Part shown: one piece after another, positions 46,852 to 59,340 of the stretch
Numbering within the stretch: position 1 is the stretch's first letter
Layout of the letters: every line of letters starts with the position of its first letter
From: Pyrus communis
Taxonomy: Eukaryota > Streptophyta > Magnoliopsida > Rosales > Rosaceae
Direction: 5' to 3'
NCBI RefSeq assembly: GCF_963583255.1
Contig: NC_084819.1
Coordinates: forward strand, 11,471,471 to 11,535,470
Length of the DNA stretch: 64,000 nt
Notes under the pieces: generated by a model
The model's input: only the letters and a program-made list of their open reading frames with translations
Told to the model about the DNA's origin: nothing
Database searches by the model: none
Program-made: the position numbers and the translations under genes

Positions 46852-48670
46852 AATTTCTTTTTCTTCTCTCTCTCTACATTTTTATGGTGGATGAAGAGTA
46901 CTGTTCTTGTAGACGATGAACTCTTTGTTGTTCTGCATGACTTTTAGAATAAAACGGTGTTTCACAAACACGAATTAATAGAGCTATCTGTTATCCGATT
47001 CCAGATTTAACCGCTCGCGTTTGGGAATCATGCAAGTATGCAACAGATATGCCTAATGCATCTGTTTCAGTTTATCAAAATGTTGATGTAGTCTTAAGGG
47101 GATGCCTCTTGTTGAAGAACGTCAAGTCCCACGTTGGAAATCTTACAGAATAAAACACAACTTAGAAAACTCCACACACTGTTTACTTAATTTTTTTACC
47201 TGGGTTTTATTTTTTCATTTATTCGTTTTTTAATTCTCAGTAAGTTTCTGCAACTTTCAGCACAGATATACAATGTGCAATGATATGGGCAACAAGGTTC
47301 ATCCAGTCGTGCAAATTTGAGGCCTTTTTATCCTAGACAGTATTTGTAACCATAAAGAAAGACAAACTTTTGCAGTTGAACTCGACAAACCCTTGATTGT
47401 GATGTTGATCAATTCCAATAGAAAAAGTCTTAACTGCTAGGGAGCAAAGCAGCACTATTCCTTGTCAAATTTGGTTTATTACCAATCAATAATCATATAG
47501 CTGTCAACCAGAAAATAAAAAAGAATAATCATATATCTAATTTTAAGCATCCAATTATTAAGGGCTCATTTGATATTACTTCTTTTTTAGTTTTTGAATT
47601 TACGTTTGTGATATGAAAAAATATCCGGGCAAAATGGAGAGAAAAAAAAAAAAAAAACGGTGAAAAGGATAGAAATAAGAAGGAAGTATGAATAAAAAAA
47701 ATAAAATCTAAACTAAATTAAAAAGGTGAACACGAAATGGCTGGTTTTGGTTTCTACAACGTTGGAAAATGAAGATGTGTAAATTTTTCGTTCGCTGATG
47801 GCCCACTCCTCAGAAAAAACTTGTATTCCCAATTATAGAAGTTGCAAAAGGTTTTTCCAAATTCATGCATCCAAAAAGCTCTGCCTGATGAGAGATTTTT
47901 TAGTGTGATCGGTATACAGTATGGTACATCACGTGTTATTATATAAATGATAGAATATGTATGCTAAAAAGTTAATAACTTAAAAAATAAAATTTCCCAC
48001 CATTTTTATCAAAACACGTGGTGTATCACTTATATTCCCGTCACAATGAAAAATTTCTCGTATTTGCCATCTTTTCCTCATGAAGATAGAATATTGCCCA
48101 AAAAAAGGTTTATCCATTACCTGTCTTTATATACCGTCCAAACGTACCAAACTTAGTTATGTCGGGGTTGTACGGTTTAATACAGGTCATGATGGACTTA
48201 ATTTCACATTGAAAAATGTCACAACAATCCATATGTGGTAAAAGCAGCAAGCAGTTTTAAGATAAAACTTCACACTTCATAAATCAAGTTAGGTGTAGTA
48301 TTGGGCCTAACCAACCCATGTTAGACACGAGTAGTTAAGTTGAAATCAATGCTGGATTAAATGGATATATATGTCTTTAGTCAATGATTTGATTCATAAA
48401 TCCCACATCCGGTGTACCAATAAAAATAAAATAAAAACGAATAAACGAGATACGTGAAGAAGTGGGAAGGCTACAGAGTTCCCTCTGTTTCATTTTTCCT
48501 TCTTTTTCTTAGTCTGAATTCAATGTGTGTCTTTAGTCAAGGATTTGGTTAATCTAAGTTGGATTTTATGTGTGTGGCTTGACGAGGCATATAAAAACCT
48601 GTGGACAAAAATATAATTATGGTTTGTTATGGAATTAAGGATTTGGGAGATGTACATGAATTCGAGTGGT
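46852..48670. other. U2 tail, second copy
   Basis: Matches 12778-14444. No gene is recognised. Contains the MITE at 47892-48059 and an A run near 47645-47657. Confidence 0.6.
47892..48059. mobile_element. MITE private to the second U2 copy
   Basis: 168 bp with inverted ends GAGAGATTTTTTAGTGTGAT / GTCACAATGAAAAATTTCTC and inner ACACGTG-containing arms. The first U2 copy is continuous here (about 13800). The target duplication is not clear. Confidence 0.75.
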
Positions 48671-49572
48671 GATTAATAATTTGCGGCTATGGTGAAGGGG
48701 TAATGTTAGGAAGACTAAATTTGTAAACTAAATGACATGAAAGTTGATCATTGGATTATGATCTAAGCGTTGATAAACGTGTTCATCTGTATTGGTGACA
48801 CATCATTTAGTTTGCAAATTTTGTCTCTCTAACATTACCTATAATAAAATATGAATTTAGCTTGGAGACGAGGTCGAGGGTCCTTTCACTTGCCTTATCG
48901 GAGTTTCCCATACTATTATTTATAAATGTTTTGTAGGGAATGATTTACGTTTAAATTGTATTGTTGATTATTTGGTCTTGGATGTAAATTAATTTTGGCC
49001 TTGATTATGAAATTGTATTTGAATTTGGTTTTGGGCTTCTCCGAATGTGTCACCCGTCTTGTAGGGGTGATGATCAGTTGTTATTTAGATATTTGGCATA
49101 CGTGCTATATTCCTCCAGTGAGTTTTTCAGTTTTTTCGCGGATCAGTCACTTTTCAGGCTATTTTTTGGCCATCTCCGACAACCATTGGGCTTCCAAATG
49201 GTATAATCTTGTTTTACACTTTCCTATCTTTATTTTGATATATTATGGGTCGAATTTGTCTAAGAAACGATTGAGTTATGAAGCTTTGAAAATTGCCCAA
49301 ACTTTCGGCCAAGGGCTACGGGATACTTAACAGAGTTTTTAACGGAATGACTAAAATAATGGATGGTGGACAATCTCATAAACCATTTCTATTGATTTTC
49401 AATCTCAGGGACCAAAGTGATGTGTTTTACAAATCTCAGGGACTAAAGTCTTATGTTTTATTTGGTCAATTAGGCAATGTTGGTATACAGTGACGTTTGG
49501 GTATCGCATACCATTGGTTTTAACTTATCGATCGAGCATGCTCATGATTTGAGATTTTAACCAAATGTTATA

Positions 49573-49574
<2 letters not shown>

Positions 49575-49612
<38 letters not shown>
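49575..49612 (+). repeat. (AT)n microsatellite
   Basis: About 38 bp of AT repeats where copies A and B have only a short ATATAT tract. Confidence 0.93.
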
Positions 49613-49615
<3 letters not shown>

Positions 49616-50687
49616 ACTTAAAATTAAAAAAAAAGGGCAAACCCTAAGGGAGAGCGATGTCGTATGTGTTGCTCACCTTTATTAATGCATATGTTTCTAT
49701 GCAAATGATCCTAAGAAGATAGTGTGTGAGATGACATGACAGTGGCGGCATTAAATTATATTTGTTATTCTCAAGTACTATATTAGTGATTTGATTATCA
49801 TGTTAATAGTTGTATTGTTTTTGCAAGCTGAATTGCCCCCACATCTTGATGTAACATGCTTAGGCTTTGAGAAATGTAAGTTGGTTCCCTCAATGGTAAT
49901 TGAATGTCTTTCATGTTAGGTTCATTTGGATTTATGTCACTATGTTGGTCACTATATAGGCATTATAGGCCTCACCAAACGTTGAATGCTTCATCTCGTG
50001 GTTCTTGAGAAACCATAGAATACGTCTTTCGGTGACGGGTAATGATGACCGTATCTAACTGATGCTATGACACAATTTATTTTGGGGTTGTGAGACGCCG
50101 AACTATTGTATGAACGCAATAGTAAGTGTTTACTGTTGGCCTAGCATGAATTTACAGAATATTAACGAACTCCGGCTGCATTTTGGTTACTTCAGTTTAA
50201 GGTTTCAGACAATGAAAAACTCCATGGAGTGGATGATGAAGGCTTATGATTCAGTCTCCAATGTTCGGATTGTTGGGACCAAATTAAGCCGCCACATTTG
50301 ACAGATTAACACTAAGCATCTGGAAGCACAAGAATTACTACTTGAATCCAAGAGAAACATTTGTTTAAATTCTTCAACATTTAGGTAGTTCTGGCATTAA
50401 CTAAGAGGAGACATTACTTGCATCCTACAATGCTCAGGTAAAATACAACGCAACACGATTATTCTTGTATCCTTCTTAAAGGACTATCGACCCGGGAAAA
50501 TTAGATAAATAACACAAATGCACATAATGATCCCCAAGGATGCTAAGATCATCAACTGGCGAACATTATAACCTCTCAGAGAGCATCCGAAAGGTTATGC
50601 TCCTTGAGGGGGTCATGAGCTTACAGATAATGACATGATTCCACACTCAAAAAACAAGTATGCAGACTTCAGATTGGCTCTTGTGGA

Positions 50688-53600
50688 CTAAGCATGAGTG
50701 CCTGGCTCTTGAATTGCTACATTCGATAAGCTTGCTTCCAACTCGTTTAACTCATCTATGTCCAGTTCATCGTCATCATCAACATTGGTAACTTCAGCAT
50801 CACCACCAGCTGTTGCTGAGTTGCTCGGTCCATCTCCATTAGAGTTCTCATTGGCCTGAATTCGAACCATAGAAAATTTGAGTGGTACAATTAACACTGT
50901 CCATTCAATTCTGTGCTAATCAAATATAACACACCATAGAAAAGCACCCAAATTCCTCACTGGCATCTACGGTCAATAGTGTAAAAGCAGTTATCATAAG
51001 CTTTAATAGACCTGAGCACTTCTATCTCATAACATCCAGTGAAATAGAATACACAGTTTTGAGGTTAGAAATATAAAAGCGTGAAGGCTAACAAGTGAAA
51101 CTACCCTTCTGTTCATCGCCAATATAAATTCAAAATTAAAACCAACCTTCTTTTCAGCAACTGCAGGTTCTTCCTCCTTGTGGTACTTCTCATCTGCCTC
51201 AGCATCATCCACAAATAAGCTAGAATCTGACAAAAATAGTTCACGGCCACTGCAAGAGTGGAAACGATAACATAATCAGTTCTCCACATCCAAAATGCCC
51301 TTTCATTGTTCATAGCTATTTCCTTTGTTAACATCATAAAGTTAATGTTTGTATCCATTTTATTTTTATTATGTTTTCTTCTTTGAAAGGGTGGGGTGAT
51401 AACAAATGGGAGAAAGTGGAAGATAAACACACCTCATACGGTCATTCTTAGCTCGCTCTGCCATTTTTGCAGCAAGCCAGCATCTCTTTCTGCAATCTTT
51501 TTCTTCTTCCATTGCATAAATAGCTCAGGAGTCATGGGTGTTGAAGTTGTCAATTTAACACGCTAAAACCAAGAGGCAAATGTTCGGTTAGGTTACATAT
51601 CAAGAAATGATAGCAATGATAAACTGAAAGCGGTTAAACAGTCAAACTCGGAATGCTATAAGTATTAGTAAAGACTTGTTCAAATAACCTGATTTTCAAT
51701 CTCCTCCTTAATGGGTATTTTTTCACTCTCTTCCTCCAGCAGAGCCTTCATCTGTGACTTCAAAACATATCCTGGAGGAAGAACATGCCCATAGTGGCAA
51801 TTTTTGCTACCATTGGGACAGACCCAAAACCAATCATATTGTTTCTTCTCCACTGCTTCTAAAAAGTATTTACAGATCTGCACATGTATTAAAAACAACA
51901 AAGGAAAAATCATTTTGAAGTCTAACAAGTTCATTGATGTTCAAACATCTATATTAAATAAGCATGCAAAGTTGGGAACTAGAATGCAGGTTGTACGAAA
52001 CACCTCGGAGAGAGAAAACTTACAATATCAGTTGGTTTGTTCTGCTGGTACTCATTTTTCTTTGACTCCACCACCTTCTCCAAAGTTTCTTGATCCCAAT
52101 CCTCGATTGTTCTTCTATAAAAGATATAAACATACTCAGAACAACATAAACCACAACAAAATAAAAAATTGTCAAACAATCGGCATCATACTGAAGTTAA
52201 AAATTATAATGGTACTGTTCGGGCGAAGATTCCTCTGGAGAGGGCTCCTCAACTCTTAGCACAGCTCCCCAAGGGATTGGCACTTTGGATGTGCAGTCAG
52301 GCTCTTGCTTGCTGATGTGCTGCAAGAAGAGGATAGAGTTAGTTTTGAAAGGTGACTTTGTAGGGCCTTAGGTGTAGGCCTTGAGACTCACAATCAAAAC
52401 TAACTAAGTGTTAGGCGTGCCACTGCTATCTCAGTATAGCAAATGTAGAACAAGTGTGTTTAGTCGATTACTTTCGCCCCAAGTTACTCGGACTTCTTGT
52501 TATCAAAGGATTGTCGTGGATGGGTTAAGTCTACATTAAGTTCTTTTTCTTGCCTTGTGACTAAGGACTTTCAGTTCATAGTCTTGTATGTTCGAATGAG
52601 GGGAGTCCATATCCCCTGAAGTCATCTACTCGGTTCTTGATTGGTTTTAAATGAAGGCGTATGCATTAAAGTGACCAGATCCAGGCACAAATGAGACTCT
52701 TCTAGTAGGAAAACAGATGGATATGACTTGAATACATGCTGGAGAATGCATTAAGCAGTAGATCTATTAACTTATAAAACAAACAAAGAGCTTTGAGCAA
52801 GATTTCACCTTGTCGGGTAAGGTTGAAATTCAATCGATACTACGCCACTAGGGGTGGTAGCAGAGCTTATAAACTAGACAAAAGATGGTTTTTGTAGGGA
52901 ATGGTCCTGAAAAGGACTGATATGTAGGCTGATTATAGCTTTTAGATGCAAATCTGGCTTGAGAGCAGTTTGTATGTTTGTTTGTTTGATTGATTGAGTG
53001 TCCTTGTCTCTGGGGCCTCTTCCTTCTTTTATAGGCAGATTAGCCCAACTGCAGTGGCTTTACAAAATTTCTCTCATTTTAGTTACAATACCTAAAAAAA
53101 AAAAAAAACCCTCCATATGAAGCAAAACAATACTCAAACACTTGAAAAAATCGAAGTCTAAAACTCGAGAACAACTATAATGAAACAGAGATGGCAAGGT
53201 GGCAGTGTCCCGAACCCATCATGCAATGCTATCTGAGAAATTTAAAACACATGGTGTCACATCATTATTTCGGGATGCCACGGTGGCATCCCAGGTTGTA
53301 GTAACTCCCTTCTCCCCAAACTAATATATGTGTAATTGAAATGTTTCCCTAACCATGCAAATTCAAAATTTTATTTTCTAATCTTTTGTTTTCCAAAAGG
53401 CAGTATCCTTAACTATTTTAATTCGAACTTGGGAGCAAGGGGGCAAATTGTCCTGACCAACTAAACTAATCAACATCTGCAACGTTAATTCTTATCTAAA
53501 TTGATGGATCACATCCATTTTGTCACGTCACATAGAATCAAAACAAAAATCGAAACTTCCATCAAAAATAATTTCTAATACATCAAAATCAAGTTACTTA

Positions 53601-53846
53601 ATCAACCAATCAATCAAAATTTAATCATTCATCGATTAATCAAAGAAAATAAGAAGAAGATGAAGAAAATGGGACCTTAGCGGCGGTCTTGGAAGGATCG
53701 GGTTTCGGCTGGACAGATTGCTTGAGGATCTGAACATACTTCTGGACATTCTTGCTCTTGTTCTTGTTCTTGAGCCCGAAGGTCTTGTCCTCTATGATCT
53801 TCTGCTTCTTCGCCAAATCGGCCTTCGATTGTTGCTTCGGCGGCAT
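50688..53846 (-). pseudogene. CCCH zinc-finger gene, copy C, exons 2-3 lost
   Basis: Exon 1 (53676-53846) is intact and exon 8 (50688-50855) and exon 7 (near 51130-51245) are open. However, the segment matching 24475-24805 of copy B, holding exons 2 and 3 and the first CCCH finger, is replaced by an LTR (52216-53064). In addition exon 4 has a 1-base deletion (GTTCTT where B has GTTTCTT, near 52110) and exon 6 has another (GCAGCAAGC for GCAGCTAAGC, near 51474). In exon 5 the second finger reads CHYGH rather than CHYRH. No full-length product is possible. Plus-strand frames such as 51804-52259 are antisense. Confidence 0.93.
52216..53064 (-). mobile_element. Solo LTR replacing exons 2-3 of copy C
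   Basis: 849 bp. On the minus strand it runs TGTAAAGCCACTGC...CGCCCGAACA with TG...CA ends and a CTATAAAAG TATA box near its start, so it reads as a whole LTR. Yet the flanks (GGTAC left, AAATT right) do not match, and about 330 bp of host sequence found in copy B is missing. A solo LTR without a target duplication plus a flanking deletion is expected after recombination between two separate elements of one family. Confidence 0.82.
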
Positions 53847-54280
53847 CTCTTATCGGCATCAAATGTTTCCGATTTTTGAAATTTCGGACGATTGCAGGGT
53901 TTTGATCTTCCGTTCGAATTTCAGAAATGATGTGTCGCTGACATCCGGTCCGGTAATCTGGTTAAGGAATTTGGACGGGACGGGACACTCCAGAAGCTTG
54001 GGATTGTGTGGATTTCCAGATTTGCCCTTGGAAATTTTGGACGTGGCGGATTGTTGAGAGCGGGTTGGTCTTACCCTCGTGTAATTCTACCGCCTTTTGC
54101 CAGAATTGGCGCCACGTAGGAGTTGGACGCGAAAAATGCTTAGCCTGTTACCTAACTACATGTCGTTTAAAAAATATATTTCGTGTTTTTTTTTAAAACA
54201 TTACATGTCGTTTTGAGACAGTGTGCTTAATCTCGTAATTAATTTGATTATTATTTCGTAACAGGTTTGATATAAATTTA

Positions 54281-54402
54281 AGGAATTGTTATTAACACTT
54301 CAAAAATCTCATTCTATACTCTAAACTTTCTATATTTGGAAAGAAAAATACACTTATGAGGAGTATAGAATGAGATTTTTGAAGTGCCAATAACACTTCC
54401 CT
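54281..54402. mobile_element. Foldback MITE, 122 bp
   Basis: Arms of about 40 bp (CAAAAATCTCATTCTATACTC / GAGTATAGAATGAGATTTTT in outline) and the duplication AAATTTA (54274-54280, 54403-54409). Copy B has the empty site at 26011-26017. Confidence 0.9.
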
Positions 54403-54409
54403 AAATTTA

Positions 54410-56381
54410 TTCTTACATCCCTTTGTCTGAATATATCTTGTATCAAAAAGGAAGAGAAAAATTCAACAACCCAATGCAGATATAGATTTGCTAAGTTAGC
54501 TAGTGTAGTGTATTCCTATTTTGAATCCAAGGTTAAATCTCATACATCCTCTCATAATTTAGATAATCCAGAGTTGGATATTGTTTATATCAAAAGGAAA
54601 ATAAAAATATTCAACAACACTACAAACTAATTCATCTAGCTTATGAGATTTGAACCGTGAAAACATCTTGTAACAATGCGGCATAATTGTAAGTGGTGGA
54701 TTACTTTGGTGTTTAGAGTCTTCATTTTTTACCCATTGCCTCATGGATGCAAACCCTTTCCTTCCCGTTTAATATAAAATATCATAATAATAATTTAAAA
54801 GAAAACAATGTGCCATAATTTCCTTATCTGAAATGTTTGAAACCTGTATTTTTTTTAAGAAGTAATATTCACCTTGAGGGACCCATGCAAGGACTTATCT
54901 TTGAAGGGGATTTGTATGTGTGTGACTAAGGGCTAATTTGGTACTATTGTGCTTTGAAAAAAAAAAAAAAAAAGCTTGTTTTTGCTGTGATGTGAAATAA
55001 AACGATAAAAAGTGTTTTTTTTCAACAAACAATAAAAAGTGTTTAATAAACTGTAGTTGTAAAAATATTTTTGGCAAAAATGCAATCTTATAGTATTTAA
55101 TTATTTTTTATGTAAAACAGGTACGACTGTTTAAAATGATTATCTTTAAAAGAGATGTCAAATTTTAAACCTAAAATTTAAATATGAAGACTTATGTGGC
55201 ACTTTGACATCTTTCGAAGTTTTACTCTCCAATCGATATGCCAAATTTTAAACATAAAATAAAATTTCATATTTATTTTCTTTACATTGGGAATGAAAGA
55301 AAATTAATTAAAAAGTATAAAAATATTTAAACATTGGATTAATAATGAAAGAGACAAAAGAATAATGTTTTAAACCAATAAAATTAATAAAAAGCATTTA
55401 AAAATTAATTTAAAAAAAATCTGAAGGTGCTGTCAAATTTGGTAGTAAGGGGGCTGGAGAGATGTCATTCTACGTCATACCACATCAGATTTGGCTTCTC
55501 GGTTGGAAAACATTATTGTTGTCTTTTGTTACCGTTATTGCTGATTTGGACATTTTGACATCTCCTTTGAAGATGCTCTAAAATGCATAAATTTTTAAGA
55601 CTTTTCCACTGTTTTCCTTTTTCTATCGATGACCCTTTTCTGAAATTTCAAAGTCCTTACTCACCTCTGTCTCCTTCCCCTATCTCTAGTTTTGTCTACT
55701 GTATCGAAACACGCATCTCATTGGACGATGAGGTCACATCGCAACTCGAAATGTTTTCAATTGCACTCACTCTCGTTTTCTTTACCAGCGTTCGATCCTG
55801 CAAAAACATTTGAACATTGTTTTGTTGTTTCTAAAATGAAGAAAAAGGTTTTCTTTGTCTCGCTCCATCCTTTATGTTATGCCTCTGAATCGGGTCAGTG
55901 TTTGTTTGGTGTGAATGTCGCAGTCAGGATGGTAATGCAAGCTATGTGACGATGCGATGTGCATATAGCCAAACTACAAGGTGGTGATCACAAACGGCAA
56001 TGTGTTTTTTAGGAGAAACAAGAAACCGAATGACGAGGAAAAAAAGGATGGTAAGTGTGAATGTGGAATTCTTGCGACAAATAACACAAGAACACTTGTA
56101 CAAAGTAAACGATTGTATTAATGTAGAATTAAGGTTACGATCTTTGTTGCAATGTTTGAATGCTCCAATTCAATCCTGGGGTTGTAGAGTGTATATCTAT
56201 TGTCGTTGATCCAAAGGCCACAGTGACTTGATCTCGATGCATGCCGCAAAGATTTGGCTTCTGGCAATAAAGGAATCGGCACGTGTATGGGTGCTTGGGA
56301 ACACAGAGAGCCTTCTGAGTGTGTAAAGTGCTTGGAAGTGTAAGTGTCTGGGTGTGTGTGGATGAATTTCTGAACCCCTTA
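54410..56381. repeat. Duplicated unit U3, second copy, left part
   Basis: Collinear with 28244-30026 apart from the MITEs. No gene is recognised. The frame from 55836 (MKKKVFFVSL...) is a partner of the broken one at 29540. Confidence 0.75.
55139..55578. mobile_element. MITE, 440 bp, private to copy C
   Basis: Inverted ends ATTATCTTTAAAAGAGATGT / ACATCTCCTTTGAAGATGCTC in outline, with TAAAATG duplications (55132-55138, 55579-55585). The first U3 copy is continuous here (about 29020-29045). Confidence 0.82.
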
Positions 56382-57831
56382 TGATGAGTCAATTTCATAT
56401 TATATATTTTACCATATTCTTAATATGTTTTCGTAATTATTTTGGTAGAATTTTAATATTTTGCTTTATATTTTCAATATGGGACATTCGACTTCCTCTG
56501 GAGCAAAACATGACCAAACAGATAAATTTTGGAGTAATTCAAATTGGAGGACGTTCATGTGTCTCTTCGTGTGTTTGTATCAAAATTTCAGCTTTTTTTG
56601 CCAACCAATTATTTTCTGGCGATGGACTAAAGAAATAGTGCACATTGCTAGAAAGTAACGTTTCTGGGCTTCATTGTGATTTTTGGAGCCCAATATGATC
56701 TCTGATGGGTTTGTGGCATTCTGGAGAAGTGTTCATAATTAAATTGAGCTATTTTGATCCGGTTTTGGAGCAGATATGGGTCCAAAACATGGCTATGCAG
56801 ATTTTGGGCGAATTTTACTATTTAATATGTTTCCTAGTTTATTTTATTTATTTTTTGGTTTCCTAGTCTAATTGGAAGACCCTTTTCTAGGAGAATTGAA
56901 TTATAGTAGTTTAAATAAGCTTAGCCGGCCCTATTATTTCTTCTTCTTTGTGCGATATCTGAGACAGGAAATTGCCCAAGCATAGGGATTTTTAGACTTT
57001 TACATTCAAGGTGTTTTCGATCTTTTATTATTTCAATACAATTCCCTTTGATTTTAGTTATAAATATGCGTAACTAATCTCTTTTGTTAGGGTGAGGCAA
57101 TGAGCCTTAGCATGAATATGTAGTTTCCTTTCAATTTGCTTATGATAATATGTATGTAGGTTTTTGAGTTATTAATCACTGGTTTAAACTATCTAAGTGT
57201 CTTGATTCGCGATCATTAGGATATTTAGAAAAGTAGTTTGATGCAATTTTAGTCGGAGGTCAGTCCTTGAAATTGACGAAGGCTTCTTGTGGTTAATATG
57301 TGCAAGCTCACTTAGGATGAATACCACGTCTTAAAGGTTGCATTGTTTTTAAGAGGGTTTTCACAAAACGTAATGAGTTATGCATGTTTAGATTTGATCT
57401 GAATACTATAGACGGATTGCATGTTTAATATACGTCCTATATTGGGGATCCAAGTAGGCATATATTAGGAAAACCTAAACTTCAAAATATGCATGTATAG
57501 CTCATAAGTAATTGAGAGGACTATATAAGATTATTAAGGTGATGGCAAAATCCTAGTGCTTTCTCATTCTGATTTCTATAAACTATTTCTCTCTCCTTCC
57601 TTTATTATTGCAAATTTTTCTACTCTTTAAAATTAAATTCGTTTTTATTAAATTAGGTCATAAAATCAATCATCCCAAAATTTTGCCTTTAAATAATTAA
57701 TTGAGATTTGGTTTGATACGAATTAATTAATAATCCTTATGGAGAACCAATTCTATTACAATATCCTTGTTATTCTTGCAAGTATTATAGATGTTTTTAA
57801 CCTTTTTACGTTTGTGGTAAAAATCTTATCA
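56382..57831 (+). mobile_element. Solo LTR, family S1, copy 4
   Basis: 1450 bp, TGATGAGTCAATTTC...AAAATCTTATCA, flanked by CCTTA/CCTTC (56377-56381, 57832-57836). Copy B has the empty site CCTTC at 30027-30031. Same orientation as copy 3. ORFs within it are chance frames. Confidence 0.9.
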
Positions 57832-58615
57832 CCTTCTTTATCTTGGAGCTTCGTATTTAGAGACTCACCAAGTCTTGCTTACAATTTTATGGCAACCCAT
57901 ACATCTCATGTTTCTAGACTCCCAATAGAAAATTGAATTCGGGCGACAAGATATAGGCCACGTTGCACAGCCCGACATGGTTTCGCGATGAAGAAGAGAA
58001 GCAATTTTTAAAATCCAGGAATCTCATTCTTTTTTTGGTGCTTTGTGATTAACATTATTGAATTTGTGGGAGGACAACTGGGTTTTTCCATTTGGTGTAA
58101 CGGTGAGGACGACTGGGCTTTGTAGTTCTCTTCTCCCTCTCATTTTCTTTCCGATTAGAATTTTGTTTAGGTGTAACTAGGAGGATTTAACTTAATAAGC
58201 CTAGCTACCCTTAGATTAATATAAGGGTACAGATGAAAGAGGTACTTACAAGTCCTCAAAATAAGGACGTTAGGAAAGCAGCTCTGTATATTTATATATT
58301 TTAGTTTACTTAAATATCTCAATGGTTGTTTGACATAAAAAGGAACCTCAATCGTTTTAAGAAATATCAAAGCATCTCAATCGTTGTAAGAAATATCAAA
58401 GTATCTCACCAGTACAATGATGTGTTTACCCCTATTTGACAAGGAAGTTTTTTGGGTCTGATTTGTTGAGACCTGTTTTAAAACAATTTTGATTTGAGAC
58501 AGAGAAGAAAAGATGAAGTGTATGAAGATGTGCTCATGTTTATATGGAGGTTGTTTGGAATAGATTCAGAGATGGTTATATTTTGTTGATTTTTCTCTGT
58601 TTTAGTGTTATTTAT
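57832..58615. repeat. Duplicated unit U3, second copy, right part
   Basis: Matches about 30027-31125, with about 270 bp fewer than the first copy near 58407. No gene seen. Confidence 0.75.
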
Positions 58616-59180
58616 TGTGGAGTCAAAAACAATCAAGAGGTGACACATGAATTTTTGGGCATAAAATGACAAAATTACCCTTGAGGAGTACCAGAATTCC
58701 TACGCGTGAGCAGTGGACAAACATCTCACAATCAAGTCAAAAGTGCGCAAATAGGTATTTATTTTTAAACCTATTTCAACCATCCTCATCAAATCCTCTT
58801 CACAAGGTAACCCCCAAAACATTTCTTTTAAATTATGTTAATTGGCTAATTAATGGATTTATTACCTAATTAATCTATTAATGGCCAATTAAACCACCAA
58901 TTACACCCAAAAACACCACAAAGGGCCGGCCATGCCCTATATATACTACCCCATTTTCTCTAAAAACCTAGGTCTTGACTCTTGCTAAACACTAAAAAAT
59001 TCCCTAAACATTTTTCTCTCAAAATTCTAACTTTGGTATCAGATGTTCTTCGGCCAAAGCACCCCCCCCCCCCCCACATTCATCGTGGGCGCGTGAGGCT
59101 CTTGGCCTTGACCAAAGATATTATTTCTTTTGTAGGTGCAATTTTGTCCAAGATCAAGGAGGAAGAGATTTGCATCGACA
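58616..59180 (+). repeat. 5' LTR of the right-hand gypsy element
   Basis: 565 bp, TGTGGAGTC...GCATCGACA, with a CTATATATA box near 58937 and a run of about 15 C near 59064. The PBS follows directly. Confidence 0.78.
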
Positions 59181-59182
59181 AA

Positions 59183-59201
59183 TTGGTGCTTTCATTGAGA
59201 G
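59183..59201 (+). promoter_or_regulatory. Primer binding site of the right-hand gypsy element
   Basis: TTGGTGCTTTCATTGAGAG lies two bases after the LTR end. It differs from the tRNA-Met type and matches the PBS form I associate with this gypsy group. Confidence 0.65.
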
Positions 59202-59340
59202 TCAAGTCCCACACTCGTAGAAGACTCTCGCCTCTAAAGTTTTTCTATTTTCTTGTCCATTTGTAGATTTTTCGTACGTTTTTATTATCAGAATTTTTTA
59301 TTTGCAAAAATTCTTTGATAAAATGTAAAAGAGAAGTACA

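Larger units (their letters stand above)
48671..54290. repeat. Duplicated unit U1, copy C
   Basis: Collinear with copies A and B. It includes the shared MITE (about 48698-48842), a private stretch of about 340 bp at 49113-49452 with no recognisable content, an (AT)n tract at about 49575-49612, and a pseudogene of the CCCH gene. Confidence 0.85.
44922..58615. repeat. Second copy of the large duplication (D-U2-C-U3)
   Basis: Collinear with about 7970-31125 once later insertions are set aside. Ends by truncation on the left (copia derivative) and by a gypsy insertion on the right, so the original limits are unknown. Confidence 0.85.

Noticed and set aside
49113..49452. Stretch unique to U1 copy C, considered as a separate transposon
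   Set aside because: No inverted ends or target duplication could be found, so it is noted only as private sequence.
51804..52259. 151-codon plus-strand frame
   Set aside because: It runs antisense through exons 4-5 and an intron of the copy C pseudogene, into the inserted LTR. No independent support.
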